This document shows, one piece after another, positions 34,672-44,800 of a stretch of 64,000 nucleotides of DNA. Source of the stretch: Streptomyces cinnabarinus. Its GTDB lineage: Bacteria; Actinomycetota; Actinomycetes; Streptomycetales; Streptomycetaceae. The translations under genes were made by a program, and so were the position numbers. The notes under the pieces are model-generated. The model ran no database searches. It was not told the origin of the DNA and saw only the letters and a program-made list of their open reading frames with translations. The number at the start of each line of letters is the position of its first letter. Position 1 is the first letter of the stretch. The stretch spans positions 3,224,001 through 3,288,000 of the forward strand of contig NZ_CP114413.1 of NCBI RefSeq assembly GCF_027270315.1. The letters run 5' to 3'.

Positions 34672-36096
34672 ATGTACATCGGCATCGATGTGGGCACGTC
34701 CCTGGTGAAGGCCGCCGCGTTCGACGGCACCGGACGGGAACTCGGCGTCGCGTCCCGGCCGTTGACGCTCACCCCGCACGGCGGGGTGGTCGAGCAGGAC
34801 ATGGCGGAGGTGTACGGGGCGGTCGTCGCCGTCCTCAGCGAGATCACCGCGCGGGTGCCGGAGCCGGTGGAGCTGGCCGGGCTCACCGGACAGGGCGACG
34901 GGGTGTGGCTGGTGGACGCCGAGGGGCGCCCGGTGCGGCCCGCGGCGTCCTGGATGGACGGCCGGGCGAACGAACTCGTCGACCAGTGGCTCGCGGACGG
35001 CACCTTCGAGGCCGTGTTCCGGCGCACCGGCGGTGCCATGTTCCCGGGCTGTCCGGGACCGCTGCTGGCCTGGCTGGACAGCCACGAGCCGAAGTCCCTG
35101 GACGCCGCGGCGACCGCGCTGTACTGCAAGGACATGGTGTTCCACCGGCTGACGGGGGCGCCGGTGACGACGGAGGTGTCGGACGCCTCGATGCCGTTCC
35201 TCGACCCGGTGTCGCGGACGTACGACAACCGGGTGGTGGAGCTGCTGGGGCTGACCCACCGGCGGGGGCTGCTGGCGCCGGTGAGCGATCCGGCGGCGAC
35301 CGCGGTGACCCTCGGCGAGGGGCTGCCCGCGGGGACGCGGATCGCGAACGGGCCCTACGACCTGCCGGCCTGCGCGCTCGGCGCGGGGGTCACCGCCGAC
35401 GGGGACGGGCTGCTGATCGTCGGCACCTGTCTGGCGGCGCTGGTGGGGACGGCCGAGGTGGATCTGGCCGGGGAGCCGGCGGGCCTGTACATCTGCACCG
35501 ACCGGCCGGGGCACTGGCTGCGCGCCATGCCCGCGATGGTCGGCACGGCCGCCCTGGACTGGGTGCTGTCGACGACCGGGGTCACCCATGAGGAGGTCGA
35601 CACGCTGCTGGCCGGGACCCCGCCGGGCGCGCACGGGGTGCGGGTGCTGCCGTACTTCGCGCCGTCCGGGGAGCGGGCGCCCTTCGTGGAGCCGCGGCTG
35701 CGCGCCGAACTCACCGGTGTCTGCCTGGAGTCGACCCCCGCCGACCTGGTCCGCGCCACCTGCGAGGGCATCGGCTACGCGGCCCGGCACTGTCTGGAGG
35801 CGGCGGGGCTGACCGGCACGCTCGCGGTGTGCGGGGGCGGCACCCGCAGCCCCGCCTGGACGCAGTTGCTCGCGGACGTCCTCGGCCGGCCGCTCCGGGT
35901 GGTCGAGGGCGAGGTGGGCGCCCGGGGCGCGGTGCTCGCGGCGGCGGAGCGGCACGGGGTCGCGCTGGACGCACGGGAGTGGACCCGGCCGACGGCCGTG
36001 GTGGAGCCGGACGCGGGGCGGGCCGCGTACTACGAGCGGGGGTACGCGGAGCACTTGGCGCGGCTGGCTGCGGCGCGGGAGCGGGTAAGGGACTGA
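34672..36096 (+). CDS. FGGY-family carbohydrate kinase, operon copy
   Basis: The protein has 474 residues from an ATG at 34672 with GGAGG 7 nt upstream. An in-frame ATG at 34636 has no ribosome-binding site. MYIGIDVGTSLVKAAAFD is the phosphate-binding start; TGQGDGVWLVD, SWMDGRAN and LAVCGGGTRSPAWTQLLADV mark the FGGY lobes. It resembles xylulose, L-xylulose and erythritol kinases more than glycerol kinase. It is a different subfamily from the divergent kinase at 25987. Confidence 0.9.
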   Translation: MYIGIDVGTSLVKAAAFDGTGRELGVASRPLTLTPHGGVVEQDMAEVYGAVVAVLSEITARVPEPVELAGLTGQGDGVWLVDAEGRPVRPAASWMDGRANELVDQWLADGTFEAVFRRTGGAMFPGCPGPLLAWLDSHEPKSLDAAATALYCKDMVFHRLTGAPVTTEVSDASMPFLDPVSRTYDNRVVELLGLTHRRGLLAPVSDPAATAVTLGEGLPAGTRIANGPYDLPACALGAGVTADGDGLLIVGTCLAALVGTAEVDLAGEPAGLYICTDRPGHWLRAMPAMVGTAALDWVLSTTGVTHEEVDTLLAGTPPGAHGVRVLPYFAPSGERAPFVEPRLRAELTGVCLESTPADLVRATCEGIGYAARHCLEAAGLTGTLAVCGGGTRSPAWTQLLADVLGRPLRVVEGEVGARGAVLAAAERHGVALDAREWTRPTAVVEPDAGRAAYYERGYAEHLARLAAARERVRD

Positions 36097-36132
36097 GGTG
36101 TCCGAAGTGCCGTAGAAAGAAAGGGAGTTGGA

Positions 36133-37200
36133 ATGCCAGCGCACATGAGACGCCGGTCCCTGCTGCTCGCCGCCGCGGTGACTCCGGTGGCAGCCGCTGC
36201 CGTACCCGCCGAAGCCGCCGCCCGAGGTGGGCCGTTGGTCATCGGACACCGGGGTGCGGCGGGCTGGCGGCCGGAGCACACGGCCGCCTCCTACGCCTAC
36301 GCCGTCCAGACCGGCGCCGACTGGATCGAACCCGACCTCGTGCCGACGAAGGACCACGTCCTGGTGGTCCGGCACGAGAACGAGATCTCGGGAACCACGG
36401 ACGTGGCCGCGCACCCGGAGTTCGCGGACCGCCGCACGACGAAGACGGTGGACGGGAGGTCGGTGACCGGCTGGTTCACGGAGGACTTCACCCTCGCCGA
36501 GCTGAAGACCCTGCGGGCGGTGGAACGGCTGCCGCAGATCCGCAACCGCAACACCGTCTTCGACGGACGCGAGGAGATCCTCACCTTCCAGGAGGTGGTG
36601 GACCTGGCGAGACGGCTCTCCCGCGCCCACGGCCGGACGGTCGCCGTCTTCCCGGAGACCAAGCACCCGACCTACTTCCGCTCGATCGGCCTGCCCCTGG
36701 AACCGAGGCTGGCCGCCGCGATTCGCCGTAACCGCCTCGGCCCGCGCGAATGCGTCGTGCAGTCCTTCGAGCCGACGAGCCTGAAGCGCATGACGGGTCC
36801 GGGCGTGCCGCTGTGGCAGGCGCTGGGCACCACGGGCGGGCCGTACGACCTGGTCTCGGCCGGGGACCCGACGACGTACCGGGACATGATGACGCCCGCG
36901 GGGCTCGCCGGGATCGCCGAGTACGCGGACTGGATCGGGCCGGACAAGGCGTCGGTCGTGGCGCCGGACACGGGCGCCCCCTCGGCACTGCTGGGGGACG
37001 CCCATGCCGCCGGGCTCAAGGTCGGTCCGTACACCTTCCGCGCCGAGAACCAGTACCTGCCGGCGGGACTGCGGCGCGGCACGACGGGCACCGACTTCGG
37101 TGACGCGTTCGCGGAGTACGCGCTGCACTACCGGCTAGGTGTGGACGCGGTGGTGACGGACTTCCCCGATCTGGCCCATCTGGCCCGGATCGCGGTGTAG
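36133..37200 (+). CDS. Secreted glycerophosphodiester phosphodiesterase
   Basis: The protein has 355 residues. The signal peptide begins with MRRRSLLLAAA, possibly Tat, and is cleaved near PAEAAA. The catalytic motif is GHRGAAGWRPEHT (about residues 37-49), with metal ligands in WIEPDLVPTKD and the second His in VVRHEN. It hydrolyses glycerophosphodiesters to glycerol 3-phosphate and an alcohol. The 36-bp gap to the operon suggests co-transcription and resembles the pairing of UgpQ with the Ugp transporter. The start follows a GGGAG motif. Confidence 0.93.
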   Translation: MPAHMRRRSLLLAAAVTPVAAAAVPAEAAARGGPLVIGHRGAAGWRPEHTAASYAYAVQTGADWIEPDLVPTKDHVLVVRHENEISGTTDVAAHPEFADRRTTKTVDGRSVTGWFTEDFTLAELKTLRAVERLPQIRNRNTVFDGREEILTFQEVVDLARRLSRAHGRTVAVFPETKHPTYFRSIGLPLEPRLAAAIRRNRLGPRECVVQSFEPTSLKRMTGPGVPLWQALGTTGGPYDLVSAGDPTTYRDMMTPAGLAGIAEYADWIGPDKASVVAPDTGAPSALLGDAHAAGLKVGPYTFRAENQYLPAGLRRGTTGTDFGDAFAEYALHYRLGVDAVVTDFPDLAHLARIAV

Positions 37201-37219
37201 AGGTCGCTTTACAGGTCGG

Positions 37220-37882
37220 CTACAGGTTGCTGAAGTCGGGGCCCTTGGTGCGGGTGCGCTTGATCTCGTAGAAGCCGGGGACCGAGGCCACGGCGAGGGT
37301 GCCGTCCCAGAGGCGGGCGGCCTCCTCGCCCTTCGGGGCCGGGGTGACGACCGGGCCGAAGAAGGCGATCTGCTCGCCGTCGTCGCCGGGGACCGCGATC
37401 ACCGGGGTGCCGACGTCCTGGCCGACCTTGTCTATGCCCTCCTTGTGGGAGGCGCGCAGCTCTGCGTCGAACTCGAAGTCCTTCTGGTCGAAGTACTCGA
37501 TCAGGTCGGCGGGCAGGCCGACATCGGCCAGGGCGCCGACGACGGCGTCCCGGCTCGGGCCCTGGCCCTCGTTGTGGATGCGGGTGCCGAGCGCCGTGTA
37601 CAGCGGGCCGAGGATGTCGGAGCCGTGCTTCTGCCAGGCCGCCGTCACCACCCGGATCGGCTGCCATGCCTTGGTCTCCAGCAGCTCGCGGTACTCCTCG
37701 GGCAGCTCGTCGATCTTCGGCTCGTTCAGCACGGCCAGGCTCATGATGTGCCAGCGGACCTCGATGTCGCGGACCTTCTCCACTTCCAGCACCCAGCGGG
37801 AGGTCATCCAGGCCCAGGGGCACAGCGGATCGAACCAGAAGTCGACGGGGGTCTTCGCGGACGTCGTCGCGGTCTCGGACAT
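37220..37882 (-). CDS. DsbA-fold oxidoreductase (Rv2466c-like), single active-site Cys
   Basis: The protein has 220 residues. It is collinear with the mycothiol-dependent reductase Rv2466c (DFWFDPLCPW, MSLAVLNE, YTALGTRIHN, DVGTPVI and FFGPV motifs). The active-site motif here reads CPWA, so the second cysteine of CPWC is replaced by Ala. A monothiol, mycothiol-linked mechanism is plausible. The start is ATG at 37882. It converges with the GDPD gene and is divergent from pepN. Confidence 0.9.
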   Translation of the reverse strand: MSETATTSAKTPVDFWFDPLCPWAWMTSRWVLEVEKVRDIEVRWHIMSLAVLNEPKIDELPEEYRELLETKAWQPIRVVTAAWQKHGSDILGPLYTALGTRIHNEGQGPSRDAVVGALADVGLPADLIEYFDQKDFEFDAELRASHKEGIDKVGQDVGTPVIAVPGDDGEQIAFFGPVVTPAPKGEEAARLWDGTLAVASVPGFYEIKRTRTKGPDFSNL

Positions 37883-38018
37883 GGCTCTCCTAAGGCAGCG
37901 GTCTTTGACTGCCGCAACACCCACCACCACCTCCCCATTCCCGGCTGCTCCCGCCGGTGCGCCCATGGGAAGATCTGGTCCGTCCGCATGCTGAACACCC
38001 TGTGAGGGAGTGACCCCC

Positions 38019-40595
38019 GTGCCCGGTGAGAATCTGTCCCGCGACGAGGCCCGGGAGCGGGCCGCGCTGCTGTCCGTCGACGGGTACGACGTCTCGCTCG
38101 ACCTGCGCTCCGCGGTCGGCGACGAGCCGTCGGACGGGCCGCGCACCTTCCGCTCGGTCACCACCATCCGCTTCCGCTGCGCCGAGCCGGGCGCCACGAC
38201 CTTCGCCGATCTGATCGCGCCGGGGGTCACGGCGGTCTCCCTCAACGGCCGGGACCTCGACCCGAGCGAGGTCTTCGACGGCTCCCGGATCGCCCTGGAG
38301 GACCTGGCCGCCGACAACGAGCTGATCGTCGACGCGCGGTGCGCCTACTCCCGCACCGGCGAGGGCATGCACCGCTTCGTCGACCCCGAGGACGGCGAGG
38401 TGTACCTGTACACCCAGTACGAGCCGGCCGACTCCCGCCGGGTCCACGCCTGCTTCGAGCAGCCTGATCTCAAGGCGCCGTTCCGCTTCGAGGTGCGGGC
38501 GCCCGAGGGCTGGACGGTGTGGAGCAACGGCGTGGGCCGGCTCGCCGACGGGGTGTGGCGGTTCGCGGAGACCAAGCCGATCTCGACGTACATCACCTGC
38601 GTGGTGGCGGGCCCGTACCACTACGTCACGGACTCCTACACGCGGACCTTTGACGACGGTACGACGCTGGAGATCCCCCTCGGCGCCATGTGCCGCAAGG
38701 GGCTCGCGCCGCACTTCGACGCGGACGACGTCTTCCTGGTCACCAAGCAGGGCCTGGACTTCTTCCACGACCACTTCGACTACCCGTATCCGTTCGGGAA
38801 GTACGACCAGGCCTTCGTGCCCGAGTACAACCTGGGCGCGATGGAGAACCCGGGCCTGGTGACCTTCCGCGAGGAGTACATCTTCCGCGGGAAGGTGACG
38901 CGGGCCTCGTACGAGGCGCGGGCCAACGTCATCCTGCACGAGATGGCACACATGTGGTTCGGCGACCTGGTCACCATGGAGTGGTGGGACGACCTGTGGC
39001 TGAAGGAGTCCTTCGCGGACTTCATGGGCTCCTTCGCCACGGTGGGCGCGACCCGTTTCACCGACGGCTGGATCACCTTCGCCAACCGTCGCAAGGCGTG
39101 GGCCTACCGCGCCGACCAGCTGCCCTCCACGCACCCGGTCACGGCCGACATCCGTGACCTCCAGGACGCGAAGCTGAACTTCGACGGCATCACGTACGCC
39201 AAGGGCGCGTCCGTGCTGAAGCAGTTGGTGGCGTACGTCGGCCAGGAGGCGTTCCTGGAGGGTGCCCGGCGCTACTTCAAGCGGCACGCCTACGGCAACA
39301 CCCGCCTCGGCGACCTGCTCTCGGTGCTTGGTGAGACCAGCGGCCGGGACATGGCCGCCTGGTCCCGGTCCTGGCTCCAGACGGCCGGGGTCAACTCCCT
39401 CACCCCGCAGGTGCTGCTGGACCCGGCGGGCCGGGTCTCGGAGCTGGCGGTGGTGCAGGAGGCGGCCGAGTCGCATCCGGAGCTGCGGCCGCACCGGATC
39501 GCGGTGGGCCTGTACCGCCGTACCGGCGACGCGCTGGAGCGGTACGCGCGCGTGGAGGTGGACGTCGACGGTCCGCGTACGGTCGTGGCGGAGCTGGCCG
39601 GGGCCGAGGCGCCGGAGCTGGTGCTGGTCAACGACGACGATCTGACGTACTGCAAGACCCGCTTCGACGAGACCTCGCTGGCCGCGCTGCGCCGGGGCCT
39701 GGGCGACATGACCGACCCGCTGGCCCGCGCGCTGTGCTGGTCGGCGCTGTGGAACATGACGCGGGACGCGCTGCTGCCCGCGCGGGAGTTCATCGACCTG
39801 GTGCTGAAGTTCGCGGCGCGGGAGTCCGACATCGGTGTGCTCCAGCAGCTGCACGCCTGGGCGGAGTCGGCGGCCGTGCACTACAGCGCGCCCGAGCGGC
39901 GGGAGGAGGCCGGGCGGCGGCTGTGCCAGGGCGCGGTGATGGAGCTGCACGGCGCCGAGCCCGGCAGCGAGCACCAGCTGGCCTGGGCGCGGTTCTTCGC
40001 GCGGGTGGCCGATGTACCGGCGGCGTTCGAGATGCTGACGGCGCTGCTGGACGGCACGATGCCGCTGTCGGGTCTGGAGGTCGACCAGGAGCTGCGCTGG
40101 GCGTTCCTGGACGCGCTCGCGGCGCAAGACGTCGTCGGCGACAAGGAGCTGGCCGCCGAACTCGCCCGGGACGACACCGCGTCGGGCAAGCGGCATCAGG
40201 TGCGCTGTCTCGCCGCCCGTCCGCAGGCCGCGGTCAAGGCGCAGGCGTGGGCGCAGGTGGTGGAGTCGGAGGAGCTGTCCAACGCGCTGGTGGAGGCGAC
40301 CATCGCGGGCTTCGCGCGGGCGTCGCAGCGGGAGCTGACTGCGCCGTACACCCAGAAGTACTTCGCGGCGATCGAGCGGGTGTGGGCCGAGCGGTCGATC
40401 CAGATCGGCATGGTCGTGGTGCAGGGCCTGTTCCCCTCCCTCCAGGAGTCCCAGGAGACGCTGGACGCCACGGACGCCTGGCTCTCCGCGCACGAGGGGG
40501 CGGCTCCGGCGCTGCGCCGGCTGGTGCTGGAGGCGCGGGACGACTTGGCACGGGCGTTGCGGGGACAGGCGTGCGACGCGGCGGCGGACGCCTGA
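38019..40595 (+). CDS. pepN: Aminopeptidase N (M1 family), first copy
   Basis: The enzyme has 858 residues from a GTG at 38019, after GAGGGAG; a GTG at 38010 is possible but the start MPGENLSRDEA matches the second copy. The exopeptidase motif GAMEN and the zinc motif HEMAH (residues 307-311) with a Glu 19 residues after the second His are intact. It removes N-terminal residues from peptides in the cytoplasm. It is paralogous to the gene at 61485. A terminator follows at 40655-40687. Confidence 0.96.
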   Translation: MPGENLSRDEARERAALLSVDGYDVSLDLRSAVGDEPSDGPRTFRSVTTIRFRCAEPGATTFADLIAPGVTAVSLNGRDLDPSEVFDGSRIALEDLAADNELIVDARCAYSRTGEGMHRFVDPEDGEVYLYTQYEPADSRRVHACFEQPDLKAPFRFEVRAPEGWTVWSNGVGRLADGVWRFAETKPISTYITCVVAGPYHYVTDSYTRTFDDGTTLEIPLGAMCRKGLAPHFDADDVFLVTKQGLDFFHDHFDYPYPFGKYDQAFVPEYNLGAMENPGLVTFREEYIFRGKVTRASYEARANVILHEMAHMWFGDLVTMEWWDDLWLKESFADFMGSFATVGATRFTDGWITFANRRKAWAYRADQLPSTHPVTADIRDLQDAKLNFDGITYAKGASVLKQLVAYVGQEAFLEGARRYFKRHAYGNTRLGDLLSVLGETSGRDMAAWSRSWLQTAGVNSLTPQVLLDPAGRVSELAVVQEAAESHPELRPHRIAVGLYRRTGDALERYARVEVDVDGPRTVVAELAGAEAPELVLVNDDDLTYCKTRFDETSLAALRRGLGDMTDPLARALCWSALWNMTRDALLPAREFIDLVLKFAARESDIGVLQQLHAWAESAAVHYSAPERREEAGRRLCQGAVMELHGAEPGSEHQLAWARFFARVADVPAAFEMLTALLDGTMPLSGLEVDQELRWAFLDALAAQDVVGDKELAAELARDDTASGKRHQVRCLAARPQAAVKAQAWAQVVESEELSNALVEATIAGFARASQRELTAPYTQKYFAAIERVWAERSIQIGMVVVQGLFPSLQESQETLDATDAWLSAHEGAAPALRRLVLEARDDLARALRGQACDAAADA

Positions 40596-40654
40596 TCTCT
40601 GGCCAACGCTTTCCGCCTCCGTGACCGTTACGGAATTCAGGCAATAGCAGCCGT

Positions 40655-40687
40655 AACCCCTGGTCCCACCCGTTTGGACCAGGGGTT
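40655..40687 (+). terminator. Terminator after first pepN
   Basis: AACCCCTGGTCC pairs perfectly over 12 bp with GGACCAGGGGTT, followed by TTC. It lies 60 bp after the pepN stop codon. Confidence 0.85.
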
Positions 40688-40801
40688 TTCGGTGCCTACT
40701 CGGCATCCGAACACCCGTCCTTTAGGGCGAGCTTGTCCAGATTTGTCGACGGGCGTGTAACAGGGGTTAAGGGCCGGATCGGACGCGGGAATCCCCGGGT
40801 C

Positions 40802-41839
40802 ATGAACCACAACACCCCGCTCTCCCCCCGCCCCCTCCACCAGCTCACCGACGTCCGCCGCCGGGTCCTGACGGCCGCGCAGCTGCGGGCGCACGGCGTC
40901 CCGGCCGCCGAGACGAACGAGCAGTGCCGGGCCGGCGGCCCCTGGCAGCAGCTCCTCCCGGGCGTCTACCTGCTCCACCCCGGCCCCCCGACCAGCGAGG
41001 AGCGGCTGAACGCGGTGCTGCTGTACGCGGCGCGGGAGCGGACCGCCGGGGTGCCGCCGCAGCCGGGGTCCGGGGAGCCGCACCGCCCGGTGTACACGGA
41101 GGCGGTGATCACCGGCCTGGCGGCGCTGACGCTCCACGGTTTCGCGGCGACCCCGCCCCTGACCGCCCTGGACACCATCGACGTCCTGGTCCCCCGCCTG
41201 CGCCGACTCCGCTCGACGGGCTGCGCCCGCATCGTCCGGACGCCCTCGATGCCGCCGGCGGAGGAGGTCACGGGACTCCCGGTCGCCCCCGTGCCGCGGG
41301 CGCTGGCCGACGCGGTGGCCGAACTCTCCGACGCGGGCGCGGTGCGCCGGCTGCTGACCGAGGCGGTGCGCGGTGGGCACTGTGAACCGGCGGCGGTGGT
41401 ACGGGAGTTGAACCAGGCGAAGCTGCTGGGCCGGCCGCATGTGGTGGACGCCGTGGACTCCCTGCTGGCCGAGGGACGCGCCATCGCGGAGGACCGTCTG
41501 TACACGATGGTCCGCGAGTACGGCCTCCCCGACCCGGTCTGGAACCTCGACCTGCGCCTGCCGGGCGGGCCGCATCTGGGGGGCCTGGACGCGTACTGGC
41601 CGGAGCACGCGGTGGCGGTGGAACTGGACACGCGGGCCCCTCGACAGGACGAGGACGCCCTGTGGTCGGAGTACGCCCGCAAGCGCGAGCACCTGGAGCG
41701 GCTCGGCATCACGGTCGTGTACATCACCCCGAAGAAGCTCCGCGAGTCCCTGGAACAGCAGGCGGCGGTGGTCCGCACGGCCCTGATGGCGTCGACGGAC
41801 CGGGATCCGGCGGCGTATGTCGTGGTGCTGCCCCGGTAG
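40802..41839 (+). CDS. AbiEi/DUF559-like protein with PD-(D/E)XK-type C-terminus
   Basis: The protein has 345 residues. The N-terminal ~60 residues resemble the AbiEi-type winged helix (VLTAAQLRAHGVPAAE then LLPGVYLLHPGPPT). The C-terminal region (LGGLDAYWPEHAVAVELD, then a Lys/Arg helix and GITVVYITPKKL) fits the Asp, Glu-x-Asp and Lys pattern of DUF559/Vsr-like nuclease folds. A nuclease function is inference; some actinobacterial relatives are described as AbiEi antitoxin-like. Its last 116 bp overlap antisense to the STAND gene. Confidence 0.7.
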   Translation: MNHNTPLSPRPLHQLTDVRRRVLTAAQLRAHGVPAAETNEQCRAGGPWQQLLPGVYLLHPGPPTSEERLNAVLLYAARERTAGVPPQPGSGEPHRPVYTEAVITGLAALTLHGFAATPPLTALDTIDVLVPRLRRLRSTGCARIVRTPSMPPAEEVTGLPVAPVPRALADAVAELSDAGAVRRLLTEAVRGGHCEPAAVVRELNQAKLLGRPHVVDAVDSLLAEGRAIAEDRLYTMVREYGLPDPVWNLDLRLPGGPHLGGLDAYWPEHAVAVELDTRAPRQDEDALWSEYARKREHLERLGITVVYITPKKLRESLEQQAAVVRTALMASTDRDPAAYVVVLPR

Positions 41840-44800
41840 TTGGGGGTGGGGTGGCATCGGGAGGGGAGGGGAGGGGCCGCCGGGGGTGCGCTACTGGCGG
41901 CCCCTCCCCGTGCGGAGACGGCTCCACCAGCTCTTCCGGGTCCGGGGCGGCCGTACAGCCGTCGGCAGGAACGGTGTGCGGGGCGGACGGGGCGTGGGGG
42001 GGACGGGTGAGTTCCGCGCCTGCGAGGCCGCCGACGTCGATGCAGAGCGCGCCCTCCTCGTTGACCAGACAGATCTTGCTGCCGGCGGAGGCGATGGCAC
42101 TGGCGGCCATGTCGAGGGCGAGTACGGCGATCGGCCGGTCCGGCCGGTGGGGATCCCACAGTCGCAGCGAGCCGTCCACGTGCGCCACGGCCAGCACCAC
42201 CCTGCCCGGACCGGCGCCCACATGAACGGCGGCCATGTCCGCGATGAGGGTGTTGCCCTCCGCCATCACGGCGAGCCGAGTGCGGCTTGCGAGGTCCCAC
42301 AGGAAGACCTTGCGGTAGTCGCACACAGCAAGCGCCGGTTCAGGCAGGTACACAAGCGCGGCGCCCTTGGGGAACGTGGTGGTCACACCGGAGAGTTCCC
42401 AGATGTGCTGCGGGTGGTCGTGATCGAACACGATGGTGTGCTCCTGCACATACGCGAGGATGAGGGCTCCACCGCCCCGCATCCGCAGGACCCTGATGCC
42501 ACTGGGGCTGCGCAGGCGCTTACCATCGACGCGGCAGTCCTGCTTCCATCCGCCTCCAGTGCGCGGGGCCTCGGAGCACACGATCCCCCAGCCGTCGTCC
42601 AGTCTCTCCGCGTGGGCTATCAGGAGACGACCGTCCGAGCTCAGGAACGGCGCAGCACCGTAGAGGTAGTTGCTCAGTTCGGGCACTGATCTGCGTCCGT
42701 CCCTCTGCGTCCAGACTGTCCACTCCTGAGATCTGAACAACAGCGGTCCTCCGGGCGGCCCTGTCACCCCGGACATCACCTTCTCCGGCCGGTCGATGAG
42801 ATCGCCGGTCGCCGCATCACGGAAGGTGAATTCGTCCTCGGCGGAGCAGACGGCGAACGCGTCACCGTGACCGGGCACCTGGATGGCACAGACGCTCGCG
42901 GAGCGGCGGTGCGGGGACGCATCGGCACGGTCCGGCACTGCTGGTCGGGGCATCTCGAACACAGTGACCTTCTCATCTTCACCCGTGATCGAGATCAGCA
43001 GGAGCTCACCGCCAGGGCCCTCCACCACAGTGAAGGCGCCTTGAAAGGCGAGATCCACCATGACCGGCAATTCCGTCGAGTAGCCGCTCCTCCCGTCCCA
43101 CAGGCTCAGTGGTCTGCGCCCCATGGACGAAGGCGCCAGCACCACCTGATCCCGCGTCGCGGGGATCGCTGCCATCCCCGCGCCGTCTGCCGGGGCGACA
43201 AGGATCCGCACCGGAACCCGACCCGCGCGAGGGCGGGATGAGAGGGGGAACGAGCGAGACTGGGCAGCGACCACAAGTCGCGGTGAACCGCCGTTCCCGT
43301 GCAGGCCGACCATGGCACCGATGGCGTTGCCGACGTCGAACGCCTTGTCACGACGCGCCTTGAGGTCCCTCACTCGAATCTCACCCGATCCGACGCTTGC
43401 GGCATAGGCGACCAAGACGCGCCCGTCGCTGGTCCGCATACCCGCGAGGTGTCCCACGGCGGTCATGCTCTTGTTACGGAAGGCCTCGGTCTGGCTCCGT
43501 TCGCGCGGATCCCAGATCTCCACACCCCCGAAACCACCGACGGCCAGGTGGTCCCGCTCCTGGTCGAAAGGTACGGCCGCCAGCACCGTGGCCATCACGC
43601 CGGAGCAGGTCAAAGGCGCGCCAACCATGGACTGGGACACGGGATCCCAGAAGTGGATGCGGGACCAAACAGCCTCCTCCGCGAGGGCCACCACCGTACG
43701 GCCATCACCCCAACGCAGCGCGGCAAGCGCCGTCACTTTCTCGCACTCCAGCGCGAACACACTGGTCGTAGGACTGCGCAGCCGACTGAAATCGGCCCAT
43801 ACCGGCGCCCATGACGCACCCCGCGACCACCAGCCTGCCGGATCCGGCAACACCCCGCGGAACTGTGCCTCGGCCACCGCCCGCAGAGCGCCGCGCTCGC
43901 CCGGAGCCGCCGCCGAGAGACGGTGATGCGCCGCACGGATCGCCGAGACCGCGTCCGGCAGCGGCGCCCGTCCCGGACGTGGTCGCGCCGCCTCGACCGC
44001 GACCGCGCCCGGGGCGAGGCAGTCCAGCAGGCGCGGTCTGGACACCAGCAGCTGCCAGTCGTCCGCGGCCGCGACATGTCCAGGAAGGTGGTGGACGAGG
44101 TAGGGGTGGGGCGGGGAAGGCATCGCCGCCTCGGCGGATTCGCACAGCCCTCGGGCGATCAGGCGGTGGCGGTCCGGGAGTTCGCCCGCCCGTGCCGCGA
44201 AGTAGTGCTCCTGGAAGGTGCGGTGTGCCAGTCGGTACACGCTCTGGCCGTGTTCGGCGTCGAGCATGATGTACGGCGCCGCGTCCGCCAGCAGGGCGTC
44301 GACGGCCGCTTCGTCGATGGCCGCGCTGTCCAGGGTGCGGGCGGCGATCTGCCAGACCCCGTCGGTACGCGGCAGTCCGCGGCCCTGGCCCAGGGCGAGG
44401 GCCTCCAGCAGCGGCGCGTAGGCCGGATCGCGGTCGCCGAGTCGACTCACCGCCGCCGCGAACAGTGCGCGGTAGTCGTGAGCCAGCAACTCCCCGCGCT
44501 GCTCCCGGTTCGCGGACCGGAGCAGTTCGGGCCGGGCCATCAGTTCATGGACCGCCAGCCTGGCGTACAGGAAGTGCCGCTCACGTGCTTCGATCTCCCG
44601 CCGCACCGCGTCCAGTTCCGCCATGTCGATCTCCGGAAACCCGGCCAGCAACCGCCGCCGTACGTACTCGTCCGCCGCGGCGCTGTCCCGCTCCACGGTG
44701 ACCCGTTCCGGCGGGCTGCCCAGCGCGTCCAGGATGTCCGTGTCCTCGCCCGCCGGGGAGTCCGGGCCCTCCTTCGTGGAGCCGCGGGTGCCGATCAGGA

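Noticed and set aside
34210..37128. 972-residue minus-strand open frame across the FGGY kinase and GDPD genes
   Set aside because: It is antisense to two well-recognised genes and spans an intergenic region; composition is that of a GC-bias artefact.
37890..40706. 938-residue open frame on the minus strand across the first pepN
   Set aside because: It is the antisense shadow of pepN; its translation is Arg/Gly/His/Val-rich without motifs, while the plus strand encodes a clear M1 aminopeptidase.
41817..42689. 290-residue plus-strand frame within the STAND gene
   Set aside because: It is antisense to the WD40-like repeats and has no family features; the minus-strand reading has coherent domains.
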